Notes: generated by a model not told the origin, from the sequence alone. Shown: positions 1-12,504, numbered from the stretch's first letter. The stretch is 64,000 bases of DNA from Sambucus nigra (GCA_949130495.1 OX422209.1:692650757-692714756); one strand, 5' to 3'. Numbers and translations are program-made.

Positions 1-860
1 AAGAAGGAAGGAAAAATCACCAACAAAAAAGAGAAGAATGCCAAAAGTCAGGATACTTACATAACCACTGGGGCTCACCACCCTCGAAGAGCAATGATGC
101 GATGGCTCCCGTAGCAAGGTTCGCTCATTCTCAACCGGCTCGAATGCGTCAAAGTAATTCTCGCTACCCAAAGCAAGAGGCGCCCTGGCCCTCTACTCCA
201 CATTTGCCCAGTCATCAACAGTCAACCATTTCCTATGCACTGCAGTGCTCATAAAGGCGGACATTTCTTAAAGATTGGAATGCTAGAACGATTTGCATAG
301 GAAAATCACAGAAAGAGAGAAAGCAAGAAGCTATGAAAAATGAAGGGAATTCGCTCTCTTTATATAGGATGCCAATGGTCATGCCGATTGGCATTGACCC
401 CCCAACCACCGATCGGAACTACCCCTTTACCTTCTCGAGACAGTCCAAAAGTCCGTGCCACTGCCGAATGGCACCCTCTGCACCATGCCGATCGGCACCC
501 CCCTTAAAATTTTGTACAAAAATTCCCCAAAAATTCCAGAAAATCCTGAAAGATCCTCAGAAAATTCTTAAAAATCCCCGGAAGGATTTAGAACATTTTC
601 ACCGAGAAAATTTCGCATTCCCGCAAGTGGAACCCCTATCTCCCAAGCGAAACTCTCAAGAATCAAGTGAATCTCCTCCCAACAAAACCCCCGGGGGATC
701 TATAAGGATCACCTCCTATGACCCAAAGGTCTCGGAACTCCCCGGGCAATACGTCCAATACTTGGACCACCTAATCACTTCCCCAGTGGAGTTTACAGCA
801 TCAAATTTGCCATTTCTCTACAAAATCTCAAAGATCACAAGGATTTCCCATTAATCGGCT
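1..860 (-). mobile_element. LTR-like fragment, minus orientation
   Basis: No credible protein is encoded; the 173-codon frame at 333-854 has low-complexity composition. Read on the minus strand, the segment has a TATA-like box (CCTATATAAAG, about 357-367) preceded by several short palindromic motifs of the type TGCCGATCGGCA (about 378-505). The same motif type precedes a TATA box on the plus strand near 3147-3256, which suggests this is the U3/R part of a related LTR in the opposite orientation. No ends, primer site or target duplication were found, so the boundaries are arbitrary. Confidence 0.35.
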
Positions 861-1045
861 CCCCGGCTCAAAACAACATCATAAGGTAATTTCCAAAGCG
901 GAATCTCAGAGAATCATTCTCCCCATCAATGTCCCCAAAGGACGCTTTAAATTTTCCCCAGCTCATTCTCTATTCCCCAGCGGAACCCAAAATCTAATCT
1001 TTATCCCCAGTAAAATCCCTAATTTTACCGAAGGAAATGTACACC

Positions 1046-1736
1046 TCTCTTAGGTCAGAATTGACCTCGGTCTTGGATCGCAACCTTAGTTTGGTCAGAA
1101 TTGATCTCGGCCCTCGGTCGTCACCTCTTTTAAATCATAATTGACCTTGATCTTGGATCTCCACCTTATTTAGGTCAGAATTGACCTCGGTCCTCGATCA
1201 TCGCCTCTCTTAGGTCAGAATTGACCTCGGTCTTGGATCATCACCTTAGTTAGGTCATAATTGACCTCAGTTCTTGGTTGTCACCTCTTTTAGGTCAGAA
1301 TTGACCTCGATCTTGGATCTTCACTTTAGTTAGGTCAGAATTGACCTTGATACTCAGTCGTCACCTCTCTTAGGTCAGAATTGACCTCAGTCTTGGATCG
1401 TCACCTTAGTTAGATTAGAATTAACCTTGATCCTTAGTAGTAACCTCTATTAGGTCCGAATTGACCTCGGTCTTGGATCGTCACCTTAGTTAGGTCAGAA
1501 TTGACCTCGGTCCTCGGTTGTCACCTCTCTTAGGTCAGAATTGACCTCGATCTTGGATCGTCACCTTAGTTAGGTTAGAATTGACCTCGGTCCTCGCTAG
1601 TCACCTCTCTTAGGTCAGAATCGACCTCAGTCATGGATCGTCACCTTAATTAGGTCAAAATTAATCTCGGTCCTCTGTCGTCACCTCTCTTAGGTCATAA
1701 TTGACCTCGATCTTAGATCGTCACCTTAAGCCCGTA
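1046..1736. repeat. Tandem repeat array, about 40-bp unit with alternating variants
   Basis: About 17 head-to-tail copies of a unit built around TTAGGTCAGAATTGACCTCG. Two unit variants alternate: one continues with TCTTGGATCGTCACCTTAGT, the other with TCCTCGGTCGTCACCTCTCT. The real period is therefore an approximately 80-bp dimer. Copies are diverged by point changes. The array ends abruptly at the start of a second, different array. No coding potential. Confidence 0.9.
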
Positions 1737-2290
1737 GAATTGGCTTCGACCCGTAGAATTGGTCATCCCTACTTAAGCCTACAGAATTGGCTTCGACCCA
1801 CATAATTGGTCATCCCTACTTAAGCCCGTAGAACTAGGTTCGACTGGCAGAATTGGTCATCTCTACATAATCCCGCAGAATTGGCTTCGACCCGCAGAAT
1901 CGGTCATCCTCATCCTCAAGCCCTCAAAATTAGCTTCGACCCGCATAATTGGTCATCTCATCTTCAAGCCCGCAGAATTGGCTTCGACATGAAGAATTGG
2001 TCATCACTACTTAAGCCCATAAAATTGGCTTTGACCCACAGAATTGATCATCCTCAAGCCCTCATAATTGGCTTCGACCCGCAGAATTGGTCACCTCATC
2101 TTTAAGCCCCCAGAATTGGCTTCGACCCGCAAAATTGGTTATTCTCATCTTTAAGCCCTCAAAATTGGCTTAAACCTGCATAATTGGTTATCCCCAGCAC
2201 ACTTTGTAGGTCCTCAGAATCAGCCTCGACCCTCTAAATTGGTCATCCTTACCCCCAGGTCCTCAGAATCGGCCTCGACCCCTGATTTAG
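1737..2290. repeat. Second tandem repeat array, about 46-bp unit
   Basis: About 12 degenerate head-to-tail copies of a unit containing AGAATTGGCTTCGACCCGCA followed by GAATTGGTCATC and a short variable spacer. Each unit is itself a near-duplication of AGAATTGG. It directly abuts the 40-bp array and lies about 90 bp upstream of a putative LTR start. Tandem arrays just upstream of a 3' LTR are known in Tat/Ogre-lineage elements, so both arrays may be retroelement 3'-UTR repeats; that link is inference. Confidence 0.88.
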
Positions 2291-2554
2291 TCATCATATT
2301 TCAAAGCATCATGCGGTGTCTATTCGACGGCAATCATTTGTTTCAAACTCACCTGTCGAGGGGCTCAATAGACACCCCATTCTGTTACCCCTTAAACTCT
2401 CCTTAGGTCCTAAGCACCTCCCTTCATCACTACAAACCCAGGTCATACCCCGAGTACTGACCTAGAACCATCCGGCACACCCAGGCTCCGTTTGACCAAA
2501 TGTTAAACTCTTCAGCTCAACCAAGACTGAATGAATCTTCAAAAGGCCCTGAAA

Positions 2555-3110
2555 CCCCTTTCCAACAGTCTATCCCGTGCGCGATTCTGACTTACCATGC
2601 GGACGAATGACCATTTTCCCCGAAACTCGATCAAGAGGCCATAGGGCACTCCTCTGCTACGTTTGACCTACGTCAACTCTTCAGCTCGATCGATACTGAA
2701 TGAATCTTCAAAGGTCACTAAAACCCCTTTCCAATGGTCCGTACCGTGCGCGATTTTGACTTACGGTACGGACAAACAATCTGTTTTACTCCGAGAGGTC
2801 ACCAAATGCTTCCAGGGCTCGGTTGACCAAAGTTAACTCCTCGAACTGGATAAAACTCTTTGGAATGTAAAATTACATCTCATAACCTTTCCAACGGTCC
2901 ACCCCGTGCACGATTCGGACTTACCATGCGAACGAACGATCCGTTTGCGTCCGATGATTCCCCGTCCAATGGACCAACGAGCGCTTCCGAGCCATATTTG
3001 ACCCAAAGTAAACTCCCGAACCTATGATCAGTCCAAAGGACTTTTGAAGGTCTTTGAATTACCTTTCCAACGGTCCACCCCGTACACGATTTGAATCAAC
3101 GGTTTGCACT
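2555..3110. repeat. Four degenerate ~165-175 bp repeats in LTR U3
   Basis: The block CCTTTCCAACGGTCCACCCC, followed by a GTGCACGATTCGGACTTACC-like stretch, recurs near 2560, 2725, 2886 and 3062. Intervening text also matches loosely (TTTGACC, AACTC, GAATGAATCTTC). The copies are old and diverged. They lie upstream of the LTR TATA box and may be duplicated promoter modules. Confidence 0.75.
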
Positions 3111-3246
3111 CTACGATCGATTTTCTGAAAAGGCCAAAAAGACACTGCCAAACGGTAGGTCCCAGACCCTGCCTATCGGCAGTGTGCCTAAACACACATG
3201 CCAATTGGCAGGACCAGGGCTACGCCGATCTTCAATGCCCTGGGCC

Positions 3247-3256
3247 TATAAAAAGG
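3247..3256 (+). promoter_or_regulatory. TATA box of the LTR promoter
   Basis: TATAAAAAGG in an otherwise GC-moderate context, downstream of the U3 repeats and of palindromic GCCAATTGGCA-type motifs. Transcription would be expected to begin about 30 bp downstream. This is a motif call only. Confidence 0.5.
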
Positions 3257-3949
3257 AGGCCTTGACCTCATTGCAAGAGAGCCCAGATCTAATAGACATC
3301 ACTCTCAGAAAATCTAAAAAACCTCTCTCGAAGTCAGCGTGATTTCCACATCAAAATCTCTTTCCAACCTTCACTTTTCATCATCCCTTTTATCAAACTT
3401 GGTGAATTCACTACCCTCCATCATCATCCAAGTTCAAGGGCTACTCTCCAACATTCAATATCAAGCTCAAGATCTTCAAGAATGTCCAATTTTCTCAATT
3501 CTCTCCATAAATTCTCAAAAATTCGCATTAACTTGTTTTATTAATTATCACTTTTATTCTCTCATCTCACATATCCTAATATAATTTTTATTTAGTATTA
3601 TTTCACATCCCTTATTTTCATAACCCAAAAAAAAAAATAAGAAAAAGTGGGTTTGCTCATAAATTCCAAACGGAAATGCTCACACTTTTATTACACTTCT
3701 CTCATAACTAAAACACTTTTTCTATACACACACACACACACAAATAAGAGAATCCCCCGATTGGATTTATGGGATAAACCCCACCCATCATTTTGCATAC
3801 GAACTACGTGGACTTTGATGCCTCTATAGGATATGTAGGCGTCTCAGGGTAAAATCCGAGACTCGAGTCCTATCTTTACTTTTTCTCTCCTTTTCTATTT
3901 TTCCCTAAACTCAATTCTCTTATATTCTATATATTTGTTCTTAGTAGCG

Positions 3950-4450
3950 TATTATCTCCTATGCGCTATCGTTCCATCATAACGATCAACGTAAGGATAA
4001 TCGCGTAAATCCTATTTTCTAATATTATTTTTACATTCATACGGATGACTCAATTTACCTCTTCCATGGTATAAGTCGATGACTCCTATCTCCATTATAT
4101 ATACACATGCACACATATCACGAGTAAAATAAAGGAAAATAGCAAAAACCCGTGAGAGACCGTAAGGGCGGAATGGGTGCCTAACACCTTCCCATTTCGT
4201 AACTTAGCCTCCGAACCCTTTTCGAATCATTTTGGTTTCGTATGTATCAGTATGTCCTCGGATGCTGTCCTTCGGGATGGCTCCCTTTCTTTTGTCTGTT
4301 TTGAGTAAAATAGACTGGCGAGTCCATCTCTCTACATTTTTCACCTCATCAATGACGCCGGCCGAAGCGTTCCCGAGAGGGACGCGCAGGACCTAGGATC
4401 CTCACTCTGCCTGCCCGTCGCGAGGATCGGGGATGGCCACACCTTTCATC
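3950..4450 (+). repeat. Conserved retroelement block, inverted copy at 23985-24520
   Basis: This stretch and the reverse complement of 23985-24520 align over about 490 bp. Shared blocks include GATCAACGTA, CGCGTAAATC, GTGCCTAACACCTTCCCATT and GACGCCGGCCGAAGCG. It covers the end of the putative LTR, the primer-site-like TGGCGA motif and about 130 bp beyond it. The block appears to belong to the LTR/leader junction of a Tat/Ogre-like family. Confidence 0.75.
4316..4325 (+). other. Primer-binding-site-like motif (tRNA-Arg type)
   Basis: TGGCGAGTCC differs at one position from TGGCGACTC, the start of the primer site I recall for Ogre/Tat elements. The inverted copy near 24150 reads TGGCGACTCT. 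It lies at the point where the putative LTR would end. Confidence 0.4.
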
Positions 4451-6321
4451 TACAAACTTTAGCCCCAAACTTAATCATGTGTTTGACTCAATATTTGAAG
4501 GCTTAATTGGTGTTTTCTCAAGATTGTTCAAGAATGACTCTTTGCTAATTTTTCGAGAGTAATCTAACTATCAAATCAGATCTTCTTCATCTAAATCACA
4601 GGCATGAATACTCTATTCCTTTCCTTTAGTATTATGCGCCTTAAGTTTCGCATAAACCCTTAATCATGTGTTTTGTTAAAATCAATGAGTAACTTAATTA
4701 GAGAAAGTGGACACTAATTTTGGGACTATTTTTATGAAACTTTTAAATATGAATTAATCTTTGAAACCCTTGGGTGTGTAGGTTAGATTATTGGGGTTTT
4801 ATGGTTTTGGGTGTAGGTTCTCATGTAGAATTTTTTGGGATTATTTATATGTTATTTGAGACGCGTGCACAATTATAAAAAATTAGATGATTTATAAAAG
4901 AGAACGATTATGTCATATTGAAGATTATTTCATGTTAACTAATTTAACATTATTAAATGAAATTAATCGTGTTGAAATCAACGACGGTGTTAGTAATTGA
5001 TTTAAAGTAAATTGGGGCCCTTATGATTAAATTGCTATGTTGTGCATATTGAATTTTTTTTTGTGATTTGTTTTAGTCACTTTTGTCATCGCGGGGACAA
5101 GGGGCTCGTGGGTAGTATATTTCTCACCTCTATTATAGGATGCTTACTAGGTATGAGACTAGTGGGTAGACATTGGTTATAATTTATGCTTGCTAGGTAT
5201 GGGACTAGTTAGTGTAGATTCGTCGGGTTTTATATTCCAGGGTGGGACAGATTTTTATACTTTATCGTCATTACGCTAGCCTAGGCATGAGACTAGGACA
5301 TGATATATGTTAGTACTTCATCATAAATGTAGGATAAGACGTATGTCTACTTTGGGGACCCTTAGGTATGGGACGAAGGGGTATTTTTGAGGATCTCACA
5401 TCGAAAAAGGGTGGGGTAATTTGATAATTGAGAATTTGAGAATATGAGAAATAGTGCCTAAGATAATAACGGGTATTTAAAATTGGTGGCGACATAATGT
5501 GTGGGGACCGATAGTTTAAACGGGTTAACTTACATTTATGTCGTGTCGTGTGTGGAACCTTGTCATATTGCGGGGTCGACAGTTTAAATGGATCAGCTGG
5601 ATATTGACAAAGGGAAGTTTAAAACTTTGGTGGGAGTACCACCCGTGGCGGGAGGACCGCTATGATTAAAATAATAATAAATTGAGGAAAAGGATAAATT
5701 GGAATAATTTAATTAAATTAACAACTTTGGGCTTAATTATTTAAAATCATAATGGTATGCATTGTGAATAACAATTACTGAGGTTAGTTAGTGACTTTTG
5801 CTATCGCGTTTAATTATATTCCGTTTAATTAAAATGTTCTATTGTGATATTTATCTCGTATAATGCTACTGTTTGGGTTCAAGGATCCTATTTGAGGTGA
5901 GTAGTGTGTAATCATGCTCGGGGCTCTGACCTCATGCGTTGACTAACTTTGTCAGGATAAGCTTTGGAGAAGCTGCATAGTACTATTTGGAGATTATCGT
6001 TTGGAGGTGCAGTTGAAGTTTATTTTATATTATTGCTTAGTAGTTTAGTTTAGCTTCCTTTCCCGATGCGCCCGATCCATCTTCTTGAACCTATTGTAGT
6101 GCTTTTTCCCTTTGGATGTAATTCTTTAGTTTTGCTGTGTACTCCATCTTCACAAGAACTATATCATTCTGTCCTTTCTTTTTATCGCTATGTAATATAT
6201 CATGTCTGCTAGTAATACAAAAAAGTTGCATTTTGTTTATTTGTTCTATTTTATTACGCACTCTTTATTTTTCTAATTATATTTTAGTCCTTTTGCATGA
6301 GGACATTGCAAAGTCTAAGTT
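4451..6321. other. AT-rich DNA without recognised genes
   Basis: No frame encodes a recognisable protein. Short motifs recur loosely (for example TAGGTATGAGACTAG near 5145 and TAGGTATGGGACTAG near 5195, with further copies near 5282 and 5363), suggesting diverged LTR subrepeats. I could not define ends. It probably continues the retroelement DNA to its left. Confidence 0.5.
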
Positions 6322-6362
6322 TTTTTTTTTTTTGGGGGGGGGGGGGGGGGGAGGGGGGGAAT
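6322..6362. repeat. Poly-T/poly-G homopolymer tract
   Basis: A run of T followed by about 18 G and a second G run. It is purine/pyrimidine asymmetric and could form G-quadruplexes. A 117-codon frame that crosses it (Gly-rich) is judged spurious. Confidence 0.85.
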
Positions 6363-8862
6363 GTGCATTTTCAAAATTTCACAAATTTCAAAATGCCCAA
6401 AAAATTGAAAAAAATGTCAAAAATTTAAAAAAAAATCATAAATTGAAGAAGAAAATGAAAATTAAAAAAATATATTTTTCTTCAAAATAAATAAAAATTG
6501 GAATTTAATTTTTTTTTAAATATCACTAAAATTTTTGTTTGAAGTCTCAATTTGTAAAGACTAAATACACAAAGCCAAAATTGACCAAAGATGGAAATTG
6601 AGCAAAAATTAACGACTTAACGAATAAGTGTGGAGATTTATTAACTCGGTGAGATTTTGAGCCTATCAATTTTTGCGAGTAATTAAATCAATCAGAGTTA
6701 ATGGTTAACTCAACGTTCAATTCAGCATTTAAATAAGCCGTTGAAGATCTCTAAATTTTTGTTTTGATCAGTTACGAGAAATGAGCGAGATGTCGTCTTA
6801 AAATGAGCTAAAAATATCTCTAAATTAAAATTAGTCTCGAGACGCATATGGAAAAATAATGAGTAATTCGGATAAATGAAGTTAGGTCATCGTTTGTTTA
6901 CCAAAAAATATTAGCCATAAAAAGTTGTAAAAAAAATATCCTTTTGCAAACCACTTTATGCCTAATAATTTATATGCTTTTCGTTTGTTAATTCAAAAAA
7001 TCCAATTAGCTCGGAGTTGTGAAAATACAAATTCGTCAAGTAAGTCCAAATGGTGCAATAAAAAGGGGCAAGAAAATAATAAAAAAATGCCAAAAAAAAT
7101 AGCAAGAAATAAATTTTTTTAAAAAATATATAGAAAAACATGAGAAAAACACGAGAAAAAAAAAATTAAAAACAGATGAAAAAAGAGCAAATTCCCGAAA
7201 ATATGCCAACGAACATCACAAGCAAGCAAATTTTCCAACTTCAAATTTTCCAACCATTCCCGTTTTACCTAATACACCTTATAACTCGAAAAAATCCTAA
7301 CCGAGTTTGAATAACAAAATTATTTACCGCATGGAGAGCTAAGACACAAAATGATAACAAGAGAGGTTAATTGGTGCGAATAAAAGTCGAAGTTTCCAGT
7401 TTTCCAACATATATATTCCAATGATGAGATATATCCACTTTAATAATCTTGTCTCTCTATTTGTGTGCGTGAATTGTGTTCCATTATATTTACTCTTAAT
7501 ATCATGCACATCAAGAGAAAACAACAACATTCCAAGTGATTCATTTGTGCGAGCATCCCGTGAGAATTTGAATCAAAACGAATTTTCGAAAAGTAACGTA
7601 ATAATCAATCGGTAGAAGTTAGCGATCTAATTTTCGGCTTCACACATACTATGAATTGAGATTAGTAAATAAAAATTAAAAGTGACAATTATTCTGAAAT
7701 TTAAATTTTACTGTTTTTAATTATTTTGATATTTTCTTCGAGTCAAAAATGAATTTTGTGGGTAAATTCACTACAAACCTTCACGAGACACCACTCGTCC
7801 TACCGGGGTAACCTAGGACTTTAACGGCTTGTAGCATATGCTAAATGCAATCGCTTGCTCGCGAAAAAGGTATTCTATCAAAATAAGAAGTTTTATAAGT
7901 GTTTGACCATGCTATGATTATTTTCCATTGCTCAGGACGGGAAGTTATAAGTTAGGGGGGTTTGATTCGGTGTAAATTCTTCATATTTATCTCCATAATT
8001 TAAGTACTTTTATTATTCCATGTGATGTAAATTATAGGGTTTTATCTCACATAATTTCTACTGACCCTTTTCTACTAGTGCATCATGTTTCTTGTATTTA
8101 TCTTACATTTGCAGGCACTTCACGCGCTTGAAAGTAAAAGAGAAATTGGACTAAAGACAATAAAGCAAAAAGGCAAAGTCAAGGGATATTTCATAATTAT
8201 ATCAAATGAATCCATGTGCAAAACCTAAAGACATTGAGCTCATGAGCACATCGAAAGAAACGCCATCCAAATCTGAGATATAGTTAGAAAGTTACGAGTG
8301 TATAAAGATGAGAATAAGCATAGGACCAAAGTGGAGAATACTGGAAGTACAAACCGATTAGGTTCCAAAGGGAATCGGTTAGACCAAAATGACTTGGGTA
8401 ATATTGGAAAAATGAACCGGTTTAGTTCTAAAGGGAACCAGTTCGAAAATCTATGTGCGAATTTTGATCCATATCCACATAAAATTAGAGTTGTACATGA
8501 GTCAAACTCTTGTAAAGACATAGGAGCTTTATTACCACATGACTCTCGAGTTAAATAAAAGGCTATAAACATAATTTTGAGAGAAAGAAAATGGCAAGAA
8601 CCATTGGAAATATATTTTTTTTATCAAGTTACATTATTGTGGATTGATTTCAAGTATTTCCTTAATAAAGTTTGCCTTCTCTACCTTGTTCTTAATTCCT
8701 ATTGTTCTTTTGCATGTTCTTGATTAATTCATTAGCGTTATAAGAATCTCTTGAATGCATATGTATAATTTAATGATGATCATGATTCCATACTACATTA
8801 AAATCTTGTTTAATCTTCATCGTACCATGTCTAACTAGATTTTTAGTGAGATATGTGGGACC
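6363..8862. other. AT-rich unassigned DNA, probably decayed retroelement
   Basis: No recognisable protein. Around 8340-8460 there are two copies of a small inverted motif (CCGATTAGGTTCC...GGAATCGG, then ACCGGTTTAGTTC...GAACCAGT), and near 8553-8565 AAATAAAAGGCTATAAA resembles an LTR TATA region. The last 13 bases before 8858 (GAGATATGTGGGA) resemble the Gypsy integrase end at 31294-31306, which hints that the Copia element to the right may have entered a Gypsy copy here. That is weak. Confidence 0.4.
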
Positions 8863-10512
8863 TGTAAGGACACAATTCTTCGATTGAGTCTTAATGTAGT
8901 TTTGGCTCAATTCCGGACAAAAACATTCATGTCATAGGATAGTGGTCATGGTTATCCATTCAAGCCTATGACGTGTTTGTTGAAGACGTAGCGGCCAAGA
9001 GTATAAAGCTTCATCATATTGCCGAGTTTGTTGTGCCTCATTTCTTCGTCATCAACATGGTTCTTTGCTCCTAAGGTATGAATGCATTTTATTATATATA
9101 TAGGAGCTTGGAATAATTTTTATTGGGTGAAATTTTATTTTAAAACTGTTGTTTATTTTTAGAAAGATTTATTTAAAACTTTAATATAAAGTATATAAAG
9201 TTTCTTAGCTAAAACTTAATTTTTCAGCTTTCTGGAAGTTCGTTCAAAGTTATCGTTCGAACGAGTTTTTCGTTCGAACGAGAATGTCGTTCGAACGAGG
9301 TCTGCCAACGAGTTCCCCAATAGGCCACTGGAATGTCGTTCGAACGAGATTATGTGTTCGACGAGAATTCCAACGAGATTTCTAACGAGTTCAATTTTTA
9401 ATACACTGGAACTTCGTTAGAAGCCCCGTTCGAATGAGACTTCATTCGAAAGAAAATCTCGCTCGAACGACATTTGGCGGGAACAGTTATTTTGACAGTT
9501 TTGAGCAGTTTTTCCCACTTTTTCACTTATTTTCCCACTAACTCTTTACCTGAATATCTAAGTGCGGGAACCAAGTTTTTTAACTTAACTTTTTCATATC
9601 CTACAACCTCCTAGATAGAGTTTGAGAGCAAAATTCCAAAAGGAAAAAGTTCATTGTTTGAGTGTTTATTTTCCAAGAAAAATTTATAAAACACCTTTGT
9701 TTATTCCAAGTTCAAATATATATATCATTGCTTGAAGTGTTTTGGCACCGGGTTTTACTCTACTGACTGAAGAGTTCATTTGGGTCTCCTTATAAATCCC
9801 TCAAAGAAGAAGAAGCTTGTTTTTGCTACGGCATTCTCACATGGTGAAAGGCACCATGTGTGGTTGACGGTTGCTTCCTAGTTCCTCATTGGTGGATTCC
9901 AAGGTTTCGGTGGAGTCCGGGATTGTCGGATAAGCAGAGGTATTTGCAAGAAGACACGTCGGGGCTTGAAGGAGTCGAGTCGAGTGTTGTAAGTCATCTT
10001 GCCTGTAATTGTAATTTCGTACTTAGTGGACTTAAGGCTAGGGTCGTCCGAGGTTGTTTCCCGTTGTGGGTTTTTCCTCGTACATCGTGATGTAGTGATT
10101 CCTTGTTTATTTTATCTTGCAATATCACCTAGAACGGATGCTTAGGTAAAAAGATAAAATTTGGTTTATATCACTACTTGTTTAATTTGGTGCAAAATTA
10201 AATTTGAGTAATGTATAGTTAATTCAAGTCATTAATTTAATTTGTTAAAATTTGGTTTGGCCTAATTTGATTAAATGAAAAATATGACTTAGGGAAATTT
10301 TTAGGACTTTGGTTAATTAATATGGTTTAAGTGAAATTAAAATTGTGTGGGTGTTCCATCATATTTCACTTTGTTTAATTTTAATTTGAAAAGAAATTAA
10401 AATTTGTTAATTTATTTTATTGAACCATCATCTCGCTTCCGCATATATTTAAAAAGGAAATTGATTTAATTTTTGGGAAGATTTCAAAAAATTGGGGTCT
10501 CACCTTCCAACA
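8863..10512 (+). repeat. 5' LTR of the gag-only Copia element
   Basis: 1650 bp, matching 14372-15893 along its length. It includes a cluster of the palindrome CGTTCGAACG (about 9255-9480), which is longer and better preserved here than in the 3' LTR. The boundary is set by TGTAAGG at the start and CCAACA immediately before the primer site. Confidence 0.9.
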
Positions 10513-10526
10513 ATTGGTATCAGAGC
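10513..10526 (+). other. Primer binding site (initiator tRNA-Met)
   Basis: ATTGGTATCAGAGC directly follows the 5' LTR, the standard tRNA-iMet primer site of plant Copia and many Gypsy elements. Confidence 0.92.
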
Positions 10527-10576
10527 CAAAAACGATAAATTATTTCATTAAAGATCCTTAAATATTTTTGGCTAAA

Positions 10577-12504
10577 ATGGAATTTTCCCCATTCTCAAAA
10601 TTTCGTATTTTCGATGGTTCTAATTACACGTACTGGAAAGCGCGAATGAAATCGGCACTTAAATCTATCGACGAGAGGGCTTGGTTATTAAAGTTAACGG
10701 TTGGTCCCCACCAACACATTTAGTAGATAATGAACGTGATCCCAAACCGTCTGATAGATGGAGTGAGAGTGAATTTAAACTTTCAAATTTTAATTCCCGA
10801 GGTTTAAATGCCTTGTTTAGCACTGTCACACAGGATGAATTTCGACGCATTATGACGTGTGAGACCGCTAAAAAAGCTTGGGATATTTTACAACTCTCTC
10901 ATAAAGGTACAAGTGTCGTAAAAGCTTCGAAACTCCAAAACCTCACCACTCAATTTGAAACTATCAAAATTAATGAAAAAGAAACATTTGATGAATTTTA
11001 TGCTATACTTTCTGATATTGTTAATTCATATTTTAATTTGGGAGAGAAAATACCCGACATCCGAGTAGTAAAGAAAATTTTAAGGTCCCTACCAGATAGA
11101 TTCATTCTTAAAGTGACCGCTTTAAATTCTTTACCCACTTTAACCTCTACGAAATTAGAAGAGCTCGTAGGTGATTTACAAACCTATGAACTAGACATGT
11201 TTCCCTCTAAAACTGAGAAGAAAATAGAAAAGGGCCTTACTTTAAAAGCCCGAAAAGAGGATAAACAAGTAGTAGAGAGCGATAATGAGAGTGACTCGGA
11301 AGATATGGACTTGTTTGCTAGGAAATTTTGAAAATTTCTTAAATTTAACAAAGATAAATTTAAAATTGATTATAAGAAATTTGAAATATCTAAGCATGAC
11401 AAAGCCGAGAAGATCTCTAAAACTTCTAATGAAAATTTAAATAAGGACGAGTCAAATAGGTGTTTTGGTTGTGAAAGGTATGGCTATAGGGTTTTGAGTG
11501 CCCCACTAGACTAAGGAGATATGGTAAGCAACCTATATCATATAATACGACCCTTGGTGATAGTGATAATGAAGAGGGACCCGATTCCCCCACTAAGCCC
11601 AACTTTGTGGCTTTTTATGGTGAGTCATGTGAGCACCGATAGTGAATCTTCTCGTGAAGATATACAAACACATGACACTTCCGAGGTCAAAGTTTTTGAT
11701 TCTCTTATTTTTTATGGTAGTGAGAGTGAAGAAGAGAGAAAAAATGAAAATGATGAGGTTGATGTGAGTGAATTTCAAAATGCTTTTCAAGAACTTTATG
11801 AAGAATTTATATAATTGAAAAGAGCTAATTTGAAGTTAGAATCTTGTTTAAAAGAACGTGTCAAGGTCGTTGGTGATAGTGTGTTGGTTGAAGACCTTAG
11901 GACACGTGAGAGGACTCTTCGAGAGAAGCTAGAATATATAGAAGGCGAGAGAGATAGCCTTAGAGGTTTAATGGAATCCTTAAAAAAGGAGCTTCTCGAG
12001 TTTGAAGAGAAAAATGGTTTGTTAGAATCTAGAATCGTAGAAATAGAAATTAAACTAAAAGACTCTAGGAAAGTCAAATTTGATTTGGAGTGTAGGTCCG
12101 AAAAACTAGATAAAATCTTAGGAACGGTCCAAATCAAAAGTGACTTGTGTGGTTTAGGCTTCGATAGGTGTAGTGAATCAACTCATAAAGCAAAAACCAA
12201 TGTTTAATGAGAATCATGTAGGAAAACCTTTAGAGATCACTCCTTGGGTAAATCTTTTCGCCTTGAATTTAGGTGTTCACATTGTGGTTGAAAACGTCAT
12301 CTTAGGAAATTTTGTTTTGATCTTAAAAGAGGTCCTAGAAAATCCCTTCAAGAGGCAACTGAGGTAGCCAAGATTCCTACACCCCAAGTTAGTCACTCGT
12401 CGTTAGTTTGGGTTAGGAGATCCGACTTAGTTGCTTTACAAAATAGGATTTTTTATTCCCATTTACTTTCACATGCATCCTCACTTGCTAAATCTAAAGG
12501 TTGA
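10577..12504 (+). pseudogene. Copia-type gag polyprotein, disrupted
   Basis: The structural capsid/nucleocapsid gene of the element. The first ATG (10577) opens MEFSPFSKFRIFDGSNYTYW, the typical N-terminus of UBN2/DUF4219 gag proteins. A one-base frameshift near 10675-10685 moves reading to the frame running to 11331, which carries the UBN2 core (NALFSTVTQDEF, AKKAWDIL, KILRSLPDRF). A TGA at 11329 then interrupts FARKF/KFLKF in the same frame. A first zinc knuckle (CFGCERYGY, about 11460) has lost its His and last Cys. The coiled-coil segment (11815-12207) ends KLDKILGTV...CGLGF and is followed, past TAA TGA, by a second knuckle CSHCG-KRHLRKFC (about 12274) with a stop at its eighth residue, and by a tail VWVRRSDLVAL. 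No pol follows. Confidence 0.85.

Larger units (their letters stand above)
2383..4315 (+). mobile_element. Putative Tat/Ogre-like LTR
   Basis: Starts with TGTTACCCC after a purine-rich stretch (GTCGAGGGGCTC, about 2355). It contains four degenerate U3 repeats, a TATA box at 3247 and, near its 3' end, a conserved block about 4140-4315 (including GGTGCCTAACACCTTCCCATT) that recurs at 23990-24520. It ends just before TGGCGAGTCC, resembling the tRNA-Arg-type primer site TGGCGACTC used by Ogre/Tat elements. I assign the lineage from these motifs and from memory of the family. The 3' boundary is approximate and no matching second LTR is in the window. Confidence 0.5.

Noticed and set aside
333..854. 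173-codon frame rich in Pro, Ser and Lys
   Set aside because: Low-complexity LTR-like DNA with a minus-strand TATA region; no domain.
1046..2290. CRISPR-like array
   Set aside because: Units are contiguous tandem repeats without unique spacers, and the setting is a plant nuclear genome.
6137..6490. 117-codon frame with a Gly run
   Set aside because: It crosses a poly-T/poly-G tract; the protein is a homopolymer artefact.
8240..8572. Overlapping 110- and 86-codon frames on opposite strands
   Set aside because: Both derive from an inverted-repeat-rich segment with no similarity to known proteins; probably retroelement leader.
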